A stretch of 7,141 nt of DNA from JBQCHF01 sp051953655. GTDB lineage: Bacteria > Actinomycetota > Actinomycetes > Motilibacterales > Motilibacteraceae. The notes beneath the pieces are model-generated. The model made no database searches, was not told the DNA's origin, and worked only from the letters and a program-made list of their open reading frames with translations. How positions within the stretch are numbered: position 1 is the stretch's first letter; every line of letters begins with the position of its first letter. The stretch spans positions 1 through 7,141 of the forward strand of contig JBQCIO010000162.1 of the NCBI GenBank assembly GCA_051953655.1, read 5' to 3'. Below, one piece after another: positions 3,965-7,141 of this stretch. The position numbers were made by a program, and so were the translations under genes.

Positions 3965-5188
3965 TCAGCCCACCAGCAGCCGGCCGAGCACGTAGGCCAG
4001 CGGAGCCGCGAGCAGCACCGGCAGCACGGCCGCGGCGGCGAGCGTCGGCACCGGCTCGCCGCGGTGGCCCGGAAGCAGGGCCGCCAGCGCCTGCCCGACC
4101 GCGCCCACGGCGCCGGCGGCCAGCCCGAGCAGGGCCCCGACCAGGGGACCGGCCGAGCCGATGGCTCCGGCGGCGGCCCCCGCGGCCACGGCCACCGCGA
4201 TGGCCACGACGACCGCGACGACGCGGGCGGAGGCGCTGCGGGCCCCGGCACCGAGGCCGGCCAGCGCGGCGGCGACGCCGGCCGACAGCGCGGTCACCGC
4301 CACCAGCGAGGTGCCGTCGGGCAGGGCGCGCGCCGCGAGCAGCGCGGCCCCGAGCCCCACGAGGGAGCACGCGGCGGCCCCCGCGGCGAGCGAGCCGACG
4401 AGGTCGGGCCGGCCGTCGCGCCGGGCCAGCTGCACGGCGAAGAGCCCCAGCACCGCGGCGCCGAGCACCCGCGGCACCGGGGCCAACGAGGCGCCGTCGG
4501 CGAGCACGAGGGCGTCGGCCAGCACGGCCACGAGGGCACCGAGCGCCTGGCCGCCGAGCCGGCCCGGGGCGCGGACGGCGGCCCACCAGCCGGCGAGCAG
4601 CGCCAGCTGCAGCACCGCGAGCGCGACGACGAGCACCTCGCGCCCCACGCCGGCGCCCAGGGTCAGCAGCGCGGCCGGCACCAGCGCGGCGGCGGCCACG
4701 AGCGGGTGGACGGGAGCGGGCGGCCCCAGCGGCGCCGTCCGGGCGGGCGGGTCGCTCCGGTCCGCGGCGGCCCGCTCCACCGGCTGGGCCGCCGGCTGCG
4801 GGGGCACGCCGAGCTGACCGGGGGGCTCGCTGGTCGGCTCGCTGGGCGGTGCGGTCGCCGACGCCGATGCCGCCGCCCGGCGGTGCCGCCCGGCAGCCGA
4901 GCCGACGGACGGATCGCCGGACGCCTCCGGCGCGTCATCGCTGCCCCCCGCGAACGGCGGCAGGACCTCGACGACGGACCCGTCGGCCAGCACGGTGCCC
5001 GGCCTGGCCCGCACCTCGTCGGCGAGGTAGGAGCAGCGCTCCAGCACCCGGCCCAGCTCCGCACCGTGGGCGGCCCGGGCGGCCTCGAGCGCGGCGGCGA
5101 GATCGGCGCCGTCGGGCAGCTCGACCTGCTCCTCCGCCGTCCCGGCCGCGGCGCGGGCGGCGGCCCAGTAGCGCAGCGTGACCCGCAT
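3965..5188 (-). CDS. MoaD/ThiS-type sulfur carrier fused to a polytopic membrane domain
   Basis: This 407-residue protein has three parts. Residues 1-82 are a full-length MoaD ubiquitin-like domain: MRVTLRYWAAAR start, LAAALEAARAAHG helix, SYLADEV, VLADGSVVEVLPPFAGG end. E. coli MoaD is 81 residues and stops at this Gly-Gly, which is adenylated and thiocarboxylated. Here Gly81-Gly82 is internal. Residues 83-160 are a Pro/Ala/Ser-rich linker with a PSEP/TSEP repeat. From about 162 to the end are eight or nine hydrophobic helices, rich in Ala/Leu/Val/Gly. The MoaD part should be cytoplasmic. The reading frame keeps GC-rich third positions throughout, supporting a real fusion. The ATG overlaps the hydrolase TGA by one base (TGATG); upstream there is only a G-rich run. 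The end LLPGHRG (371-377) followed by a hydrophobic helix resembles the CdsA C-terminus but lacks its charged signature, so no enzyme activity is assigned. Alternatives: a sulfur carrier released by cleavage, or a degenerate domain used as a regulator. Confidence 0.82.
   Translation of the reverse strand: MRVTLRYWAAARAAAGTAEEQVELPDGADLAAALEAARAAHGAELGRVLERCSYLADEVRARPGTVLADGSVVEVLPPFAGGSDDAPEASGDPSVGSAAGRHRRAAASASATAPPSEPTSEPPGQLGVPPQPAAQPVERAAADRSDPPARTAPLGPPAPVHPLVAAAALVPAALLTLGAGVGREVLVVALAVLQLALLAGWWAAVRAPGRLGGQALGALVAVLADALVLADGASLAPVPRVLGAAVLGLFAVQLARRDGRPDLVGSLAAGAAACSLVGLGAALLAARALPDGTSLVAVTALSAGVAAALAGLGAGARSASARVVAVVVAIAVAVAAGAAAGAIGSAGPLVGALLGLAAGAVGAVGQALAALLPGHRGEPVPTLAAAAVLPVLLAAPLAYVLGRLLVG
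4824..4847. repeat. 12-bp tandem duplication in the MoaD-fusion linker
   Basis: GGCTCGCTGGTC (4824-4835) is followed directly by GGCTCGCTGGGC (4836-4847), one mismatch. It encodes the PSEP-TSEP repeat in the linker between the sulfur-carrier and membrane domains. Confidence 0.85.
4935..4949 (-). other. Slippery-type G-run at the MoaD Gly-Gly, with a near -1 frame stop
   Basis: On the coding strand, Ala80-Gly81-Gly82 are encoded by GCG GGG GGC, which contains the heptamer G GGG GGC (4949-4943), matching the X XXY YYZ form. A -1 slip here would continue as CAG CGA TGA (4943-4935), giving a product ending Ala-Gly-Gly-Gln-Arg. The six-G run is also a typical place for sequencing indels. Use in the cell is unproven, and such heptamers arise by chance in GC-rich DNA. 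Confidence 0.3.
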
Positions 5189-6153
5189 CAGCCGCCCACC
5201 CCCACCCGGGTCAGCGCCCAGCGGGCGATCCGGTCGACCAGCTCGGGATCGGCGGCGCCCTCGGCGTGGCCGAAGCCGGCCTCGACCCACAGCTCCTTGG
5301 GCTCGCGGGCGGCGGCGTGCACCGCCTCGGCGTGGGCGACCGGGAAGTAGGGGTCGGCGTCGCCGTGCACCACCAGCAGCGGGGTGGGCGCGATCCGCGC
5401 GGCAGCCTGCGTGGGCGACTCGGGCACCGGGTCCCACCCGTCCTCGGCGATGCGCGTGCGCAGGCACCAGCGGGCCACCGCGCGCCCGGCGTGGGTCTCG
5501 ACCGCGAGGTGGACGCGGCGCATGGGCGGGGTGCCGCGGAACCACCAGCGGCCCGGGCCGCTCACCGCGACGACGGCGTCCACGGGCCGGGCGGCCACGC
5601 CCCCGGCCGGCGGGTGCAGCGAGCTGCCGTCGGCGGACGGGTGCTGCAGGGCTGCGTGCCGCAGCACCACGGAGGCGCCCATCGACCAGCCGACCGTGAC
5701 GACGCGCTGCGCACCCTGCGAGCGCGCCCAGGCCACCGCCGCGTCGAGGTCGAGGACCTCCCGGTCGCCCACCGTGGAGGCACCGCCGGAGCCGCCGTGG
5801 CCGCGGAAGTCGAAGCTGACGACGGCGCCGTGGGCGCGCAGGCCGTGCACCACCGCACGCACCGCGGGGCGGCGCCAGGAGCCGGTGAAGCCGTGCGCGA
5901 CGACGAAGACGACCCGGTCCCCCATGTCCGGGGCCGGGTCCGCCCCGTCCAGCGGCGGGTCCAGCGGCGGGTCAAGGACCGCCTCGATCCGCACGCCGTC
6001 GGCCGCGGTGAGCAGGTGCACCGGCGGCAGCGGGCCGTCGACGACAGGGGCCCACCGTCGCGCCCGCGACTCCCACCGTCGGACCGAGGACGGCGCGGCC
6101 GGGACGCGGGGGGAGGGCCGGTCCAGCCCTCGGGTCCCCGTCGCGCGCCGCAT
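5188..6153 (-). CDS. Alpha/beta hydrolase (serine hydrolase, probable esterase/lipase-like)
   Basis: This 321-residue protein has the alpha/beta hydrolase layout. HGFTGS (87-92) forms the oxyanion region, FDFRGHGGSGG (114-124) follows the next strand, and the nucleophile elbow GWSMGAS (155-161) carries Ser157. The acid is Asp267 in HGDADPYFP, and His296 in GFGHAEG completes the triad. There is no clear signal peptide; the first ~30 residues are Arg/Pro-rich. The ATG at 6153 is preferred because AGGA lies 7 nt upstream. An in-frame ATG at 6279 would add 42 low-complexity residues across the glnR control region. Its TGA shares a base with the MoaD-fusion ATG, so it is the first gene of the moaD-lmeA-thiX run. 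Residues 61-68 contain a DPPL-DPPL duplication from a 12-bp tandem repeat. Substrate is unknown; the RGHGxS region recalls peptidase-S9/BAAT-like and lysophospholipase members. Confidence 0.88.
   Translation of the reverse strand: MRRATGTRGLDRPSPRVPAAPSSVRRWESRARRWAPVVDGPLPPVHLLTAADGVRIEAVLDPPLDPPLDGADPAPDMGDRVVFVVAHGFTGSWRRPAVRAVVHGLRAHGAVVSFDFRGHGGSGGASTVGDREVLDLDAAVAWARSQGAQRVVTVGWSMGASVVLRHAALQHPSADGSSLHPPAGGVAARPVDAVVAVSGPGRWWFRGTPPMRRVHLAVETHAGRAVARWCLRTRIAEDGWDPVPESPTQAAARIAPTPLLVVHGDADPYFPVAHAEAVHAAAREPKELWVEAGFGHAEGAADPELVDRIARWALTRVGVGG
5947..5970. repeat. 12-bp tandem duplication inside the hydrolase gene
   Basis: GTCCAGCGGCGG occurs twice head to tail (5947-5958, 5959-5970). It encodes a DPPL-DPPL repeat just before the first core strand of the hydrolase, probably a tolerated surface insertion. 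Confidence 0.9.
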
Positions 6154-6301
6154 CCCGCTATCCTGCCTGACCAGAGGACCTGGGCGCCGTGGCCCCCGGG
6201 TCCTTTCGCGTTCACCCCGCCGTCCGGCGATCCCGGAGGGCCGGGCGGACCCGTGCGTCAGGGCTGCTGCGGCGGCCACCGCTCACCCGGGGAGGTCGCC
6301 C
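6154..6301. promoter_or_regulatory. Divergent control region between the hydrolase operon and glnR
   Basis: This 148-bp non-coding stretch must carry promoters for both directions. It contains the hydrolase AGGA site (minus, just after 6160), the glnR GGAGG (6291-6295) and an imperfect 10-bp inverted repeat (6175-6184 with 6195-6204). I see no convincing -10/-35 pair and no clear GlnR box in either direction. Confidence 0.5.
6175..6204. repeat. Inverted repeat in the glnR upstream region
   Basis: AGGACCTGGG (6175-6184) pairs with CCCGGGTCCT (6195-6204), 10 bp with one G-T pair and a 10-nt loop, followed by TTCGCG on the plus strand. It could be a regulator site, or a 5'-leader hairpin if a glnR or hydrolase transcript spans it. 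Confidence 0.4.
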
Positions 6302-7018
6302 ATGAGCCGGATCCTGCTGCTGACCAGCTCTGTCCAGCCCTCGGCCGAGGTGCTGCCAGCCCTCGGCCTGCTCAGCCACAGCGTGCGCATCCTGCCCGCC
6401 GAGCCCTCGGCACTGGTCGACGCGCCACCGTCCGACGTCGTGCTCGTCGACGGTCGCCGCGATCTGCCGCACATCCGCTCGCTGTGCCGGCTCATGCGCA
6501 CCACCGGCGTCGACGTCCCGGTGGTGCTGGTCGTCACCGAGGGCGGGATGACCGTGGTCAACGCCGAGTGGGGCGTGGACGACGTGCTGCTGGACACCGC
6601 GGGGCCGGCCGAGGTGGAGGCGCGGATCCGGCTCAGCACCGGCCGGCTGGCGCTGGCCGGGTCGGCGGTGGACGAGGCGCCGCCGGAGATCCGCAGCGGC
6701 GACGTGTCGATCGACGAGGCCACCTACACCGCCAAGGTCCGCGGCCGCACGCTCGACCTCACCTTCAAGGAGTTCGAGCTGCTCAAGTTCCTCGCCCAGC
6801 ACCCGGGCCGCGTGTTCACCCGCGCCCAGCTGCTGCAGGAGGTCTGGGGCTACGACTACTTCGGCGGCACCCGGACCGTCGACGTCCACGTGCGGCGCCT
6901 GCGCGCCAAGCTCGGGGCCGAGCACGAGGCGCTCATCGGCACGGTGCGCAACGTCGGCTACCGGTTCGTCCTGCCCACCCCGGGTCAGGAGCGGGACCGG
7001 GAGACGGTCGACGCGTGA
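6302..7018 (+). CDS. glnR: GlnR, OmpR-type orphan response regulator of nitrogen metabolism
   Basis: This 238-residue cytoplasmic regulator is recognised as GlnR. The receiver domain (1-115) contains VQPSAEVLPALGLL (11-24), DVVLVDGRRDLP (45-56) with Asp50 at the would-be phosphoacceptor site, and VDDVLLDTAGPAEVEAR (92-108). It lacks the N-terminal acidic pair and the conserved lysine of a normal receiver, which fits the known GlnR class that dimerises without phosphorylation. The OmpR-type winged helix (about 130-225) is nearly invariant: DLTFKEFELLKFLAQHPGRVFTR region, LLQEVWGYDYFGG and RTVDVHVRRLRAKLG, ending in GTVRNVGYRFV. In actinomycetes GlnR controls ammonium-assimilation and other nitrogen genes. 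The ATG has GGAGG 6 nt upstream. It is divergent from the hydrolase-moaD-lmeA-thiX genes, as glnR is divergent from lmeA in M. tuberculosis. The next gene expected there (mshD) is not reached. Confidence 0.96.
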   Translation: MSRILLLTSSVQPSAEVLPALGLLSHSVRILPAEPSALVDAPPSDVVLVDGRRDLPHIRSLCRLMRTTGVDVPVVLVVTEGGMTVVNAEWGVDDVLLDTAGPAEVEARIRLSTGRLALAGSAVDEAPPEIRSGDVSIDEATYTAKVRGRTLDLTFKEFELLKFLAQHPGRVFTRAQLLQEVWGYDYFGGTRTVDVHVRRLRAKLGAEHEALIGTVRNVGYRFVLPTPGQERDRETVDA

Positions 7019-7028
7019 GCTGGGGCGG

Positions 7029-7064
7029 GAGCTGACACAGGAGCTGACACAGGAGCTGACACAG
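7029..7064. repeat. Three perfect 12-bp tandem repeats downstream of glnR
   Basis: GAGCTGACACAG is repeated three times (7029-7040, 7041-7052, 7053-7064), followed by a partial GAG. It starts 10 bases after the glnR stop and is not part of a recognised gene. It adjoins the anomalous contig-end sequence, so its copy number should be treated with care. Confidence 0.9.
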
Positions 7065-7141
7065 GAGTGGGGGGGGGCCCCCCGGGGGACCCCCCCCCAA
7101 AAAAGAAAAAACAAAAAACCGAGGGCACCAGGAGAAAAAAA
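7065..7141. other. Low-complexity homopolymer tail, probable assembly artefact
   Basis: The sequence changes abruptly to G9 C6 G5 A C9, then A6 G A6 C A6, a short mixed stretch and a final A7. Runs of A are otherwise absent from this GC-rich window. A foldback of the G9 and C9 runs followed by A-runs could be misread as a terminator, but the pattern is more like low-quality read ends or adapter/homopolymer error. Confidence 0.7.

Noticed and set aside
3134..5350. Very long plus-strand ORF (738 codons), and the other long plus-strand ORFs at 1002-2012 and 5266-7035
   Set aside because: They are antisense shadows of well-supported genes in GC-rich DNA; the translations are Arg/Gly/His/Pro-rich with no domain or motif.
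6201..6216. Possible GlnR binding box (GGTGAACGCGAAAGG on the minus strand)
   Set aside because: It does not match the GTnAC-n6-GAAAC spacing of GlnR a/b sites.
6154..6279. N-terminal extension of the hydrolase from ATG 6279
   Set aside because: The extra 42 residues are low complexity, would occupy the divergent promoter region, and the ATG at 6153 has a good AGGA site.
7069..7118. G/C foldback followed by A-runs as a glnR terminator
   Set aside because: The tract after the stem is A, not T, on the glnR strand, and the sequence looks like an artefact.
1..7141. CRISPR array, tRNA, rRNA, insertion sequence or phage genes
   Set aside because: No spaced repeats of array type, no cloverleaf or rRNA-like segment, and no transposase or integrase motif was seen. 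The repeats present are contiguous 12-bp units.

Overview
The window is high-GC, densely coding DNA of actinobacterial type: GC-rich third positions, GTG starts, a probable leaderless leader ORF, and a recognisable actinobacterial gene neighbourhood. I infer an actinomycete, perhaps a Geodermatophilaceae-like organism, but the genus cannot be fixed from sequence alone. From memory, the core order (DUF1416/sseC, cysA-type sulfurtransferase, thioredoxin/thiX, lmeA, then a divergent glnR) matches the Mycobacterium tuberculosis Rv0814c-Rv0818 region.

Layout. Nine protein genes and one leader peptide are supported. All are on the minus strand except glnR. Reading the minus strand from right to left: an alpha/beta hydrolase (6153-5188); a MoaD-type sulfur carrier fused to a multi-pass membrane domain (5188-3965); lmeA (3961-3272); and a membrane-anchored thioredoxin (3177-2731). 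The first three are overlapping or nearly abutting, so they look like one operon; thioredoxin follows after 94 bp of short tandem repeats. A 290-bp gap (2441-2730) then holds a promoter-like -10, a 25-codon leader ORF ending in Leu-Cys-Arg, and competing hairpins, one of which buries the ribosome binding site of the next gene. After it come a DUF4395 membrane protein with CxxC (2440-1898), the sulfurtransferase (1901-1056) and DUF1416/sseC (1054-752), tightly packed as a second operon. Last is an exported staphylococcal-nuclease-like lipoprotein (711-13), with strong inverted repeats over both its ends. On the plus strand, glnR (6302-7018) is transcribed away from the hydrolase across a 148-bp shared control region.

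How the genes fit together. The centre reads as a sulfur and thiol-redox locus beside the global nitrogen regulator. The sulfurtransferase can carry a persulfide. The MoaD domain ends its ubiquitin-like fold with the Gly-Gly that normally accepts sulfur. By charge distribution, the thioredoxin domain and the CxxC end of DUF4395 both appear to face the cytoplasm. The leader suggests the sulfurtransferase operon is tuned by cysteine (Cys-tRNA) supply.

The most unusual points are the MoaD-membrane fusion, in which the normally terminal GlyGly is internal, with a slippery-looking G-run at that spot; the leader/RBS-hairpin switch; and five separate 12-bp tandem duplications within 7 kb. The last ~75 bases are homopolymer-rich, A-rich and unlike the rest. 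They are probably an assembly or read artefact at a contig end.
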